Shown: positions 28,975-38,993, counted from the first letter of the stretch. The stretch: 64,000 nt of DNA from Brachyspira sp. SAP_772 (GCF_009755885.1 NZ_VYIX01000003.1:307204-371203); one strand, 5' to 3'. Numbers and translations: made by a program. Notes: generated from the letters alone by a model not told the origin.

Positions 28975-29471
28975 TTACGCCTCCTTATCATATTTTTTAT
29001 TAAATCAATCAAACCTACTTTTATGTATTTTATCTTTATATTAGTCTGAGGTTTAAACAAACTTTTAAGCATTATTTCTTTGTCATCTATAGTTATGCTA
29101 TGCTCAGCAATAATGCCTACAAATAAATAAAAATCTTTAATGATTCTATTTATATTATTTATTTCTATATTATCATCTCTAATAATAATATTTTCATTAT
29201 TTTCAGGTTCAGCTATACCAGCACCGTAAGAAACGAAAGTTGTTTTATTTAATACTATATTATAATCTTCATCTATAATATAATAATCTCTCACCCTTCC
29301 CTTATTAACCGAATGCGTGTATGAAATTACAAATTCTTTTTTTTCTAAATGATATATATATTTATTATTATTATCTTTTACGCTTTCTAATACTAATCTA
29401 GGAAATATAGGAATAATAAAAATAGTAATAAAAAGCAGTAAAGATAATAATACTATAATAATTTTCTTCAT
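28971..29471 (-). CDS. DUF1850 protein of the TRAP-TAXI operon
   Basis: A 166-residue protein with one N-terminal membrane anchor or signal (IIIVLLSLLLFITIFIIPIFP) and the DUF1850 pattern ISYTHSVNKGRVRDYYIID, then TFVSYGAGIAEP. Such proteins are regularly encoded between TAXI binding proteins and fused permeases; their role is unknown, perhaps an accessory subunit. It overlaps the permease gene by four bases and follows the binding protein after 25 bases. Confidence 0.85.
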   Translation of the reverse strand: MKKIIIVLLSLLLFITIFIIPIFPRLVLESVKDNNNKYIYHLEKKEFVISYTHSVNKGRVRDYYIIDEDYNIVLNKTTFVSYGAGIAEPENNENIIIRDDNIEINNINRIIKDFYLFVGIIAEHSITIDDKEIMLKSLFKPQTNIKIKYIKVGLIDLIKNMIRRRK

Positions 29472-29496
29472 ATAAAATAATATTAGTAATTATATA

Positions 29497-30444
29497 TTAT
29501 TTTACTTGATATCCTAATTCTTGATAATATTTTAAAGCACCGGGATGGAAAGGTATAGATATTCCTTCATAAGCTTGAGCAACATTTAATTCCTCACCTT
29601 TAGCATGAGCTGTTATTAAATCTTCTTGTTTGTCAAATAAAGTTTTTAACATACTATAAACAACGTCTTCAGGTATATTGTTATTAACAGCTATTGTAGC
29701 TTTTACAGCAACAGCTCTAGTATCAGTAGTAACACCTTTATAAGTATTAGCAGGTATATACACTTCTGTATAATAATTATATTTCTTCATTATATTAGCA
29801 ATCTCAACTTCATCTAAACCAATCATTACTATATCAGTAGATAATGATAATTCTTGTAAAGCAGCATTAGGAATTCCTGCAACTATAAAACAAGCATCTA
29901 ATGTACCATTTTGCAAACCATCGCTAGATTCTTTAAAAGAAAGACTTGATTTTTGTATATCATCAAAAGTTAAACCATAAGCTTCTAATATTTGTTTAGC
30001 ATTAAATTCAACACCGCTTCCAGCATCACCAACAGATACTCTCTTACCTTTCATACTTGCTATATTAGTAATTCCGCTTGATTTAGTAGCAGCTATTTGA
30101 ACGATTTCAGGGTATAATGTAAGCATTGCAGAAAAATTAGTTAAAACCTCTCCAGCAAAAATATCACTTCCATTATAAGCATAATACATAACATCGTTTT
30201 GAACCAAAGCTAAATCTGCTTCATGCATATCTAAAAGTCTTAAATTTTCAGCAGAAGCACCAGTAGACTGAGCAGTAACATTCATAGCCTCTATATTGCT
30301 GTTCCATATATTAGCGATAGCTCCTCCAAATGAATAATATGTGCCGCTAGTTCCTCCTGTAGCAAAGATGTAATTCTTATTATTACTCTTGCTGCAGCTA
30401 ATTAATAATAATAAACTAAACATAATAATAATATTTTTTTTCAT
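29497..30444 (-). CDS. TAXI-family TRAP solute-binding lipoprotein
   Basis: The 315-residue product begins MKKNIIIMFSLLLLISCSKSN, a lipoprotein signal, and carries the family block YIFATGGTSGTYYSFGGAIANIW, then GASAENLRLLDMHEADLALVQNDVMYYAYNG and VGDAGSGVEFNAKQILEAYG. It delivers substrate (often glutamate or related) to the fused permease. The ATG at 30444 is chosen over an upstream alternative start at 30462 because AAGGGGA lies 9 bases before it. First gene of a three-gene operon. Confidence 0.92.
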   Translation of the reverse strand: MKKNIIIMFSLLLLISCSKSNNKNYIFATGGTSGTYYSFGGAIANIWNSNIEAMNVTAQSTGASAENLRLLDMHEADLALVQNDVMYYAYNGSDIFAGEVLTNFSAMLTLYPEIVQIAATKSSGITNIASMKGKRVSVGDAGSGVEFNAKQILEAYGLTFDDIQKSSLSFKESSDGLQNGTLDACFIVAGIPNAALQELSLSTDIVMIGLDEVEIANIMKKYNYYTEVYIPANTYKGVTTDTRAVAVKATIAVNNNIPEDVVYSMLKTLFDKQEDLITAHAKGEELNVAQAYEGISIPFHPGALKYYQELGYQVK

Positions 30445-30475
30445 AACAATTCCCCTTAACATAAGTTATTTGACT

Positions 30476-30503
30476 ATAATATAATTTATTGCCAAAAAGT
30501 CAA
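30476..30503 (-). promoter_or_regulatory. promoter of the TRAP-TAXI operon
   Basis: On the minus strand TTGACT (30498-30503), 16 bases, TATTAT (30476-30481), about 32 bases before the lipoprotein start. Confidence 0.7.
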
Positions 30504-30676
30504 TATTACTATTCATAATAATAAAGTATTTTTATATAAATTTTAAATACAATAATTCACATATTAAAATATATTGTTAGTACAATAAAACTTTATTTAA
30601 TATTATTATAATACATATAAAGCCTTTTAATAAAAAAATTTTTTGTTAAAAAATTAAAAAAAAATACAAAATAAAT

Positions 30677-30705
30677 TTGACTTTATTTTTCAATATACCT
30701 ATACT
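30677..30705 (+). promoter_or_regulatory. promoter of the CoA-disulfide reductase gene
   Basis: TTGACT (30677-30682), 17 bases, TATACT (30700-30705), 34 bases before the ATG at 30740. Confidence 0.7.
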
Positions 30706-30739
30706 ATGTACATATAAAAATAAAAATGGGAGATTATTC

Positions 30740-32434
30740 ATGAAAAAAATACTAATAGTTGGCGGAGTAGCTGGCGGAGCTTCTGCAGCTGCTAGACTTA
30801 GAAGATTAAACGAAGAGGATAAAATCATATTATTTGAAAAGGGTCCTCATGTTTCCTTTTCCAACTGTTCTCTTCCTTATTATGTCGGAGGCCTCATACC
30901 AAATGAGGAAACTTTGCTTTTAATGTCTCCCGAAAAGTTTTTGAAGCAGTTTAATGTAGATGCTAGAATTAATAGCGAGGTTATAGCAATAGACAGAGAG
31001 AAAAAAGAAGTTACAGTGGTAAGCGAGGGAAAAGAATATAAAGAAAGCTACGATAAACTGATATTATCTATGGGTGCTAAGCCTATAGTTCCTCCGATTA
31101 AAGGAATTGAAAAAGTTAACGTTTTCACTGTGAGAAATGTTGTTGATATAGCTAAGATACATTCTTTCTTAGGCGGCAAGAAAAATGCTAAGGTTGCTGT
31201 TATAGGCGGCGGTTTTATTGGTATAGAAATGGCTGAAAACATTAAAGAAGCTGGTCATGATGTAACTATTATAGAAGCTTTACCTCAAATTATGAAGCCT
31301 TTCGATTATGATATGGTTCAGCTTCTTCATAAAGAAATTATTGATAATGGTGTTAATCTAATAGTAGAAGATAAGGTTGATAGTTTTGAAGAGAATACTG
31401 TTGTACTTGCTTCCGGCAAAAAAATAGAGGCTGATGCTGTTGTACTTGCTATAGGTGTTGCTCCTGAAACTGATATTGCTGTTAAGGCTGGTATTGAACT
31501 TGGTAAAACTAAATCTATTAAAGTTGATGCTAATTATAGAACTAATGATAAAGATATTTATGCTATAGGGGACGTTATAGAGATTTACGGAGCTTTATGT
31601 AAAGATTATTATAGACTTGCTTTAGCTGGTCCTGCTCAAAAACAAGCTCGTGCTGTAGCTGACCATATAAATGGAAGAACTGTTGACAACAGAGGATATA
31701 TCGGCTCTTCTGTAATTAAAGTATTTGGTCTCAATGGTGCTTCTACTGGTCTTTCTGAAGGCTATATTAAAGCTATGAATCTAAACATTAATTATGACAC
31801 TGTAGACATTATACCTTTTGATAGTGTTTCTATTATGCCTAGTGCTAGACTTTTACATTTCAAGTTAATATACGAAGTTCCTAGCGGTAAAGTATTGGGT
31901 GCTCAGGCTATTGGTAGAGGAAATGTTGATAAGAGAATAGATGTTATTGCTACATTAATAAAATTTGGTGGTACTATTTACGACTTGAAAGATTTAGAAT
32001 TATGTTATGCTCCTTCTTTTGGTACTGCTAAAGACGTTGTTAACTTCGCTGGTTATGTTGCTTCTAACCTTATGAATGGTGATTTCAAACAAGTACATTA
32101 TAGTGATGTAAGAAATATTTTAGAAAAAGACCCTGAGGCTTATTTCTTGGATGTAAGACTTAAAGAAGATTTTGATGCTGGTCATTTAGAAAAAGCTGTT
32201 AATATACCTCTTGGTGCTTTAAGAAGTAGATTTGATGAAGTACCTAAAGACAGAACTGTTTATATTACATGTAAAACCGGATTAACTAGCTATACTGCTT
32301 GTAGAATATTAATGAATTTAGGATTCACCAATGTAGTTAATGTTTCTGGTGGATTCATAGGTTTATCACAGTATGAATACTACAATGATAAATTCTATAA
32401 CAGAAAACCGATACTAACTAAATATTTTGCATAA
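30740..32434 (+). CDS. CoA-disulfide reductase with C-terminal rhodanese domain
   Basis: A 564-residue FAD/NAD(P)H enzyme of the single-cysteine disulfide reductase family. Residues 1-40 hold the FAD Rossmann motif ILIVGGVAGGASAAARLRR; the redox cysteine is Cys43 in SFSNCSLPYYVGG, and the NAD(P) site is KVAVIGGGFIGIEMAEN. From about residue 460 a rhodanese domain ends with a thiol at Cys511 in YITCKTGLTSYTA. Such fusions reduce CoA disulfide or polysulfides and help against oxidative stress in anaerobes. ATG 30740 follows GGGAGA; a longer reading from 30677 overlaps the promoter. Confidence 0.88.
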   Translation: MKKILIVGGVAGGASAAARLRRLNEEDKIILFEKGPHVSFSNCSLPYYVGGLIPNEETLLLMSPEKFLKQFNVDARINSEVIAIDREKKEVTVVSEGKEYKESYDKLILSMGAKPIVPPIKGIEKVNVFTVRNVVDIAKIHSFLGGKKNAKVAVIGGGFIGIEMAENIKEAGHDVTIIEALPQIMKPFDYDMVQLLHKEIIDNGVNLIVEDKVDSFEENTVVLASGKKIEADAVVLAIGVAPETDIAVKAGIELGKTKSIKVDANYRTNDKDIYAIGDVIEIYGALCKDYYRLALAGPAQKQARAVADHINGRTVDNRGYIGSSVIKVFGLNGASTGLSEGYIKAMNLNINYDTVDIIPFDSVSIMPSARLLHFKLIYEVPSGKVLGAQAIGRGNVDKRIDVIATLIKFGGTIYDLKDLELCYAPSFGTAKDVVNFAGYVASNLMNGDFKQVHYSDVRNILEKDPEAYFLDVRLKEDFDAGHLEKAVNIPLGALRSRFDEVPKDRTVYITCKTGLTSYTACRILMNLGFTNVVNVSGGFIGLSQYEYYNDKFYNRKPILTKYFA

Positions 32435-32452
32435 CTTCTTATATTGTTGTAT

Positions 32453-32483
32453 ATGGGAGGCTGTTCTAGCCTCTCATTTTTTT
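32453..32483 (+). terminator. terminator after the CoA-disulfide reductase
   Basis: GGGAGGCT, loop GTTCT, AGCCTCTC, then seven Ts. Confidence 0.88.
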
Positions 32484-32609
32484 GCATATCCAAACATTTA
32501 TTGTTACTATATATAATAATATTCTTATTTTTACATAAATAAAAATATTTTTTATGTAGTTTACGGTAACATTTTTAAAAAATATTATGTATTTTTATGT
32601 AATAAATTT

Positions 32610-32650
32610 GACCTTTTAAATATAAATGATATCTTTAAATATAAAAGGTC
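32610..32650. repeat. inverted repeat overlapping the LRR gene promoter region
   Basis: GACCTTTTA (from 32610) and TAAAAGGTC (to 32650) are perfect 9-base arms around an AT-rich centre containing TAAATATAAA on both sides. A TTGACC -35-like sequence overlaps the left arm, so it could be an operator or a hairpin in the leader of the gene at 32726. Confidence 0.45.
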
Positions 32651-32725
32651 TTATAAAAAAGAGTACATATACAACAATAAGTTCCAATATATAAAAAACA
32701 ACAATATTAAGAGGTTTATGCAAAA

Positions 32726-33760
32726 ATGAAAAAAATAATAATATTTATTTTAATTGCAGCTTTAATGCTTTTCTCATGTAAAAACAATTCAACAAATGTA
32801 GACACTTCATCAGATAATAATGGAAGCAACACAGGCGAAAATAATAACAACAATAATAATGGAAATAATGGTGAAGATAATAATAATGGTTCTACTGTAA
32901 CTCAAGAAGAACTTGACAAATATGCAATAGATATAGATTCTGCAACAACAGAAAAAGTAAAAGAAGCTTTAAATCAATACTATCAAGATAAAGGCGAATA
33001 CAAACTAATTCTTAAAGGTACTTCTACAAAAACTTACAATGGTAGAAAAAATGGGGATACTATTGCTGGAATGGTGCAAAATACTAGAATTAAAAATGTA
33101 ATAGTATCTGCAGAAAATGTAATATTTGAAAATAATAAAATTCCAGATTATTTATTTGGAGGAGAACAAAACTATAATACAAGCATAGTAAAAATAACTA
33201 TACCAGATACTATAACTGAAATAGGAAAAGATGCATTTAATTGCCATATATTAACAAATCTAAATATACCTAAAAATTTAGTTACAGTTGGAAGTAATGC
33301 TATTTATGGAATACAAATGAAAAAATTAGAATTGCCTGAAAAATTATCATATATAGATGATAAAGGTTTTTATGCATCTCAAGAAATTGAAGAAATATAT
33401 ATACCAGATTCAGTAACTCATATGGGAGTAAGTGCATTCGGATCTTGTACAAAATTAAAAAAAATACATATTCCAAACAATTTAGAGGTTTTAAGCGACT
33501 CTGTATTTGAAAATGGATATTCATTAGAAAGTGTAATTATACCTGTTTCTATTAAAGAAATAAAAAATTATGCATTTTATTATTCAAGAGCTTTAACAAC
33601 TGTAACATTTTTATCATCTACTCCTCCAACTCTTGGAAGGGGAGTTTTCTCAGGAACTAAATTAACAACTATTTATGTACCAAAAGGCAGTAAAGCAGAA
33701 TACGAAAAACTAATATCTTATAATCTTATACCAAATACTGCTACAGTAATAGAAAAGTAG
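32726..33760 (+). CDS. BspA-type leucine-rich-repeat lipoprotein
   Basis: A 344-residue lipoprotein: signal MKKIIIFILIAALMLFSC, then an Asn/Gly-rich spacer (20-60), a short helix domain, and from about residue 110 LRR_5 repeats of the BspA type (DTITEIGKDAFNCHILTNLNIPKN, DSVTHMGVSAFGSCTKLKKIHIPNN and so on). Such proteins are surface-exposed and often mediate binding to host or other bacteria. The end YVPKGSKAEYEKLISYNLIP is the usual BspA cap. Ligand unknown. Stand-alone gene; no clear terminator follows before the convergent RNase gene. Confidence 0.88.
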   Translation: MKKIIIFILIAALMLFSCKNNSTNVDTSSDNNGSNTGENNNNNNNGNNGEDNNNGSTVTQEELDKYAIDIDSATTEKVKEALNQYYQDKGEYKLILKGTSTKTYNGRKNGDTIAGMVQNTRIKNVIVSAENVIFENNKIPDYLFGGEQNYNTSIVKITIPDTITEIGKDAFNCHILTNLNIPKNLVTVGSNAIYGIQMKKLELPEKLSYIDDKGFYASQEIEEIYIPDSVTHMGVSAFGSCTKLKKIHIPNNLEVLSDSVFENGYSLESVIIPVSIKEIKNYAFYYSRALTTVTFLSSTPPTLGRGVFSGTKLTTIYVPKGSKAEYEKLISYNLIPNTATVIEK

Positions 33761-33834
33761 AATTAATTACCATTTAATAATGAAGAAAGAAATCATATTC
33801 TTTTTTCATTATTAATTTTTTAAGTTATAATTTT

Positions 33835-35565
33835 TTAAAGAGAAAAATATATCTTTCCAGTTTCTATATTCGCTTTCACAACAGAAATCTTAACCCTATC
33901 CCCAAGCTCATACATCTTAACTTTATCAATATAGATACTTTGCATATCCTCATAAAATCTATAATTCGCACCAACATAAGTAGATTCAATAAAGCCTTCT
34001 ATATCAAGCCCCTCTATCTCAACTGTAATACCGTTTCTTGAAAGCAAACTAATAAAGCCGTAATATTCATCTCCAAGCCTATCTTTCATATACCTTGCCG
34101 CTTTTATTTGTCTTAAATTCCTCTCTGCCTTTTTTGATGTTCTGTCAAGCAAAGTACATTCATCTGCTACAATCTTGTATTTGTTATCATCATTAATATA
34201 TGTTTTTTTGTCTATAATATAATCTTTTACTATTCTATGTATTGTTAAATCAACATACCTCCTTATAGGCGAAGTAAAGTAAGTGTAATAATCAAAACCC
34301 AAACCAAAATGACTTTTATTAACAACACTATATGATGATGGCGTCATAGAACGCATTAAAACACCTGTAAGAAGTTTCTCTTCTGCCTTCCCTTTTATCT
34401 TTTCTAAAAAGTCAATTAAATCATAATTATCTTCATCTAACTTTTTTAATTCATAGCCTTTATTATGTGCTAATATTTTAAAATTATTAAATCTATAATT
34501 ATCAGGTGCACCATGATAGCGATATATTACTCCTTCATAATCTTTTAACTTCTTTGCTATTTCACTATTAGCCAAAAGCATTAAAGATTCTATTATAAGC
34601 ATAGACTCCTTTTTCTCTTCAGCATAAAACTCTATAGGAATACCATTCTCATCTAATACTATATTAATATCATCATTCTCAAACTCTACACCCTTGCTTC
34701 TTTTTTTATGCAATATATTTTTTAATTCCAAAGCATTGTTGATAAGCTCTATAAGCCAATCTTCATCATTAGCTTTTTTATTTATAATATCTTCTACGTA
34801 ATTGTAAGATAATTTTCTATCTGAGTTTATAATGCTTTTAACAACATCGCTTTCTAAAATATTTCCATCTTTATCTATAACACAAATTAAACTCAAAGTA
34901 AATCTATCAACTTTTTCATTGAGTGAAATTATTCCATTTGAAAGAATCTCTGGAAACATGTTATATACTTTATCTATTAAGTAAGTAGAGTTTCCTCTTT
35001 TTTTTGCTTCTATGTCAAGAGGAGAATCAGCCTCTATAAAATGGCTAACATCAGAAATGTGAACATATATTTTATAATTATCATCTACCCTTTCTATACT
35101 AAAAGCATCATCTAAGTCTTTTGAATGCTCTGAGTCTATTGTAACAGTTTTTAAACTCCTCAAATCAACCCTATCAGCAATATTATTAAAATCAGCATTG
35201 TTATTAATATTTTCTGCTAGCTTTAATAAATCATCAGAAAAGTTTAATTTAATATTATAAGCATCTGCTATTATCTCTGAATCTAATTTAGCATTATCTA
35301 TATTAATATTTATTTTTTTAGCATGAACAGGAGTTTTTACAGCTTCTTTGTTGGCACTATTTGGGTTTATAAATAAATGCCCAGCTTTAGTTACCCTAAG
35401 TAAGTTGCTATCAGTTTTTTGTATATATCCGTCGCTGATTGCTTTTCTTATTAAATTAGTAAGAGAAGTTTTTTCTAATGGAGTTTTGGCATTAAATTTT
35501 ATAAATACATTATAGTCCATTTGGTTTTTAGACAATTTTGCTATAAGTTCTTCTATGGTTTTCAT
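33835..35565 (-). CDS. RNase II/R-family 3'-5' exoribonuclease, short form
   Basis: Degrades RNA processively from the 3' end. The 576-residue protein has an N-terminal winged-helix region (1-65), then goes almost directly to the RNB catalytic domain (DLRSLKTVTIDSEHSKDLDDAFSIERV, with metal-binding Asp144, Asp150, Asp152 and Asp153; then HISDVSHFIEADSPLDIEAKKRGNSTYLID) and a C-terminal S1 domain (YYGFISLLSRNGITVEIEGLDIEGFI). The two cold-shock domains found in most RNase R are absent or reduced, and it is about 200 residues shorter. It starts at 35565 next to a repeat-rich gap. Confidence 0.88.
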   Translation of the reverse strand: MKTIEELIAKLSKNQMDYNVFIKFNAKTPLEKTSLTNLIRKAISDGYIQKTDSNLLRVTKAGHLFINPNSANKEAVKTPVHAKKININIDNAKLDSEIIADAYNIKLNFSDDLLKLAENINNNADFNNIADRVDLRSLKTVTIDSEHSKDLDDAFSIERVDDNYKIYVHISDVSHFIEADSPLDIEAKKRGNSTYLIDKVYNMFPEILSNGIISLNEKVDRFTLSLICVIDKDGNILESDVVKSIINSDRKLSYNYVEDIINKKANDEDWLIELINNALELKNILHKKRSKGVEFENDDINIVLDENGIPIEFYAEEKKESMLIIESLMLLANSEIAKKLKDYEGVIYRYHGAPDNYRFNNFKILAHNKGYELKKLDEDNYDLIDFLEKIKGKAEEKLLTGVLMRSMTPSSYSVVNKSHFGLGFDYYTYFTSPIRRYVDLTIHRIVKDYIIDKKTYINDDNKYKIVADECTLLDRTSKKAERNLRQIKAARYMKDRLGDEYYGFISLLSRNGITVEIEGLDIEGFIESTYVGANYRFYEDMQSIYIDKVKMYELGDRVKISVVKANIETGKIYFSL

Positions 35566-36134
35566 AAATACTCTCTAAAAAATAATAATAAATTATACTA
35601 AAGTGATTGCATTTTGTCAATTTTCAGTTTTTGAAATTATAATTTACTAATAATAAGTTTATAAAAACGAGCTAATGAATATTTATAGCATTTTATTTTT
35701 AGTTATGATTTATTTTTATTTGCACTTTTTGCAACTTTTTGCGGCGGGAAAAAGTTGAATAAAACAAAAACTTGCATGACAAAATATAGCTGTTTAACTA
35801 TACTAAAAAATTTAAGTTTTTATTTGTGGGGACTAGCCCCCACACCCCCACTTCTTTTATTGGTATAAAAGAAGCAAAAGAACTGCATTTTCATAAAGTA
35901 TAGACATAAACATATAGTGTCATTATATATATTTTTTTAGATATAAAATTTGAATACTTGCACTTTCGCGAAGCGTGCCCGAAGGGCGAAAACTTTGACG
36001 AAGTCTGCACAGCGACTGTAGGAAGTGCCTGTGGTGCGAAGGCGGGAAAAAGAACAATAATTTTTTACTTAAAATTTTTCAACATAGACTAAGAATTTCG
36101 TATTTAAATTTATTATTTGTAGTGATTTTATATA
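35566..36134. repeat. intergenic gap with three hairpin repeat modules
   Basis: No gene is seen in these 569 bases. Module 35719-35764 is identical to 25411-25456 and has the CAACTTTTT/AAAAAGTTG stem. Module 35821-35890 has GGGGACTAGCCCCC and a perfect stem CTTCTTTTAT/ATAAAAGAAG (35851-35874), then CAAAAGAACTGCA shared with 3.75 kb. Module 35955-36060 has CGCGAAGCGTGCCCGAAGGGCG, GACGAAGTCTGCACAGCGAC and AAGGCGGGAAAAAGAAC, a longer version of the 3.84 kb copy. Confidence 0.78.
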
Positions 36135-38993
36135 CTATTCGTTTGTAACTAGCTTCTCTTCGCTGCCGTTTACAGCACCGTCTTTATCAACCTTCACTGT
36201 AAATATCTTAGATACGCCCTTCTCTTCCGCTGTAATTCCATAATAAGCATCGGCTATAGTAGCAGATACCTCATCATGCGTGATAATTAAGAATTGAGTT
36301 TTATCAGATAAACCCTTAACCATATTCTTGTATCTTATAATGTTCGCTCCGTCTAAAGCAGCATCCACCTCATCAAGTATACAAAATGGACTAGGTCTAT
36401 ACAAAAATATAGCAAATACCAAAGCAAGCCCTGTCATAGTAAGCTCACCTCCAGAATATGACACTATGTTTTCCATTTTCTTGCCCGGCGGCTGTGCAAA
36501 TATATCAATAGGACTGTTTAATAAATCTTCTTCGTTTTGTATTTTTAAGCCTGCATTACCGCCGCCAAATAATATCTTAAATGTCTCAGAGAATTTTTTG
36601 TTTATTTCATTAAATGTTTTAAGAAAATCTTCCCCTGCCTTTTTGTTGGCATCGGCTATTATTTTTAATATCTCTTCTTTTGATTTCTCCAAATCCTCTT
36701 TTTGTTTGCTTAAAAACTCGAATCTATTTTTTGCCTCTTGATATTCATCGAGTGCCATCTCATTAATATGACCTAAATTCTTAATCTTGTCATTAATAGT
36801 GTTCAGCTTGTTTCTAAAAACTTCTTCATCAATTAAGCCTTCAGTAACAGCCTCATATTCTTTCAAATTAATGGCATTAGTTTCATAGAAATTATTATAT
36901 ATATCATTTATCTTGTCTTTTGTCTGATTAATTCTCTCGCTTATTCTTGTAATATTCTCGTTTGTTTCGTTTAACTTTTTTATATGCTTAGAATGATTAA
37001 CGTCAAAGTTAGATAAAGCAGATTCAGCTTTTTTTATTTCGCTTGCCTTTAATCTTGCCTCACTCTCCATTTTTGTTTTTTTCTTTTCTAATTCTTTAAA
37101 ATTATTTATATTATCTTTAAGCTCTTTATCTAATAATTTATAATCTTCTTCTTGTTTTTGTATCTTATCATTTAATGTTGCAAACTCTTCTTCTACAATG
37201 GCTATGCTTTTTATTATCATATCCTTTCTATCTTCAGAAGCTTTCTTATTGGTTTCATATTTTGCTTTTGCTATTGTGAGTGTAGTAAGGTTAGAATTTG
37301 ACAAATTAATATTTTCGGTTGCTTTTTTTATTTCATTGTTGAGCTCTTCTATTCTTTCAATATTGCTTTGAATAGAAGATTCCAAAGAAGCTATCTCTTT
37401 ATCTATAGCCTCTTTTTGCATATAAGTACCCTCTTTATCAAACAATAAATCAACAAACGGGTCTTTTATTTTAGTGTATTCCTTAAAAATATCTTGTAAA
37501 AGCAAAGCATCTCTTTTTTCTGTATCAAGCATCTCTTTTAAGTTTCTTACAAATGATGATAAAGAATTAAAACTAAGTTCATTGAGATTATCCAAAACCC
37601 CATCTTCTTCAAACTCTTTTATGGTGTTCATTTTGGTGTTGATAGAACCAAGTAAGTTATTAAAACCTATATCAATATCAGCCTCATGCTTTCCTATATT
37701 CTGATAAAAACTATTACCCATTATATCTTTTTTCTTTTCATCAATCTCGGTAATTATTTTATTTATCACTTCAAGCTGTCTTTCTCTGGCATCGGCTATT
37801 TTTAAAGTATTGCTTTGATTGTTTTGTGTGAGTATTGCTATTTCATCGTTGCAGCTGGCTATTTTATTTTGCTCGCTTGCAATGTTGCTCTCTTCTACCT
37901 CTTGCTCTTTTAATGCTAATTCTATATTTTCTAATATGTTTTTTATGTCTTTATCTAATTCTAATATTTGATTTTTATCTTCTTCTATTCTTTTAGCCAA
38001 AGTATTTTTTCTGTTTATAGTCTCTTCTTTTTCTTTAAACTTATTTTCTAATTGTATTTTTAACTGACTAGACATTTTATCTATATGGCTAAGCTCTGTT
38101 ACTATTAATGACACCTGCTTATCAAGCTCTATAGATAAAGTTCTTGTCTCTTCAAATTTTAATAATTCCTGTTGTTTTTGATTATCCAAGTCTTCTAGGT
38201 TCTTTTCAAGTTCCTGCTTTTTATTATTAAGCTCTTCAAGATTTTTATTATAATCCTCTAAAGTGATTTTTGCCTTTTTAATCTGATTAACATTTATGCT
38301 TATGCTTATCTTTTTCTTATCATCTATAAGCGAATAATATTTTTCTGTGCGTGCCGCTTGGTCTTTTAATGACTTATAATTTTTCTCAGCATTCTTTATA
38401 TCTATCTTAACATTATCAAGGTTTCTCTCAGAATCTTCAAGTTTTTTTGTAGCCTCTCTTCTTCTCTCAAGATATTTACTGATACCCGCAGCATTTTCTA
38501 TTATAGTTCTTCTCTCTTCAGGCTTTTGTTTGGCAATCTCTGAAACTGTTCCTTGTTTAATTACAGAATAGGCATTTTTACCTAATCCTGTATCAAGAAA
38601 CATATCCACTATATCTTTAAGTCTCACCTGCTCATCATTAATATAATATTCTGATAAACCCTTTCTATAATACTTCCTTGTAACTATTATCTCATCTTTA
38701 TCATATTTTTTTATCCATCTTGAAGTATTATCTAAAGTTAAAGCTACTTGAGCCAAAGAAGACGGCTTTCTAGTGTCTGTACCATGAAATATAACACTCT
38801 CAAGACCTTTAGAACTGTCTATTCTTAATCTGCTAGCAGACTGCTCACCCATTACCCACAAAAAGGCCTCTACTATATTACTCTTTCCTATACCATTAGG
38901 TCCAAGCACTACAGTAACACCTTCATTAAACTCTATATTAGTTTCTATGGCAAATGATTTGAATCCGTGCAAATTAAGATTCTTTATATACAT
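36135..38993 (-). CDS. smc: SMC chromosome-segregation ATPase, short form
   Basis: Condenses and separates chromosomes with ScpA/ScpB. The 952 residues have an N-terminal head (MYIKNLNLHGFKSFA, Walker A GPNGIGKSN at 31-39, Q-loop region), two long coiled coils, and a C-terminal head with signature SYSGGELTMTGLALVFAIF and Walker B PFCILDEVDAALDGAN. Typical SMC has about 1150-1200 residues; here the middle (roughly 410-540) does not look like the usual Gly-rich hinge domain, so hinge and coils appear reduced. Start ATG at 38993 is clear. Confidence 0.92.
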   Translation of the reverse strand: MYIKNLNLHGFKSFAIETNIEFNEGVTVVLGPNGIGKSNIVEAFLWVMGEQSASRLRIDSSKGLESVIFHGTDTRKPSSLAQVALTLDNTSRWIKKYDKDEIIVTRKYYRKGLSEYYINDEQVRLKDIVDMFLDTGLGKNAYSVIKQGTVSEIAKQKPEERRTIIENAAGISKYLERRREATKKLEDSERNLDNVKIDIKNAEKNYKSLKDQAARTEKYYSLIDDKKKISISINVNQIKKAKITLEDYNKNLEELNNKKQELEKNLEDLDNQKQQELLKFEETRTLSIELDKQVSLIVTELSHIDKMSSQLKIQLENKFKEKEETINRKNTLAKRIEEDKNQILELDKDIKNILENIELALKEQEVEESNIASEQNKIASCNDEIAILTQNNQSNTLKIADARERQLEVINKIITEIDEKKKDIMGNSFYQNIGKHEADIDIGFNNLLGSINTKMNTIKEFEEDGVLDNLNELSFNSLSSFVRNLKEMLDTEKRDALLLQDIFKEYTKIKDPFVDLLFDKEGTYMQKEAIDKEIASLESSIQSNIERIEELNNEIKKATENINLSNSNLTTLTIAKAKYETNKKASEDRKDMIIKSIAIVEEEFATLNDKIQKQEEDYKLLDKELKDNINNFKELEKKKTKMESEARLKASEIKKAESALSNFDVNHSKHIKKLNETNENITRISERINQTKDKINDIYNNFYETNAINLKEYEAVTEGLIDEEVFRNKLNTINDKIKNLGHINEMALDEYQEAKNRFEFLSKQKEDLEKSKEEILKIIADANKKAGEDFLKTFNEINKKFSETFKILFGGGNAGLKIQNEEDLLNSPIDIFAQPPGKKMENIVSYSGGELTMTGLALVFAIFLYRPSPFCILDEVDAALDGANIIRYKNMVKGLSDKTQFLIITHDEVSATIADAYYGITAEEKGVSKIFTVKVDKDGAVNGSEEKLVTNE

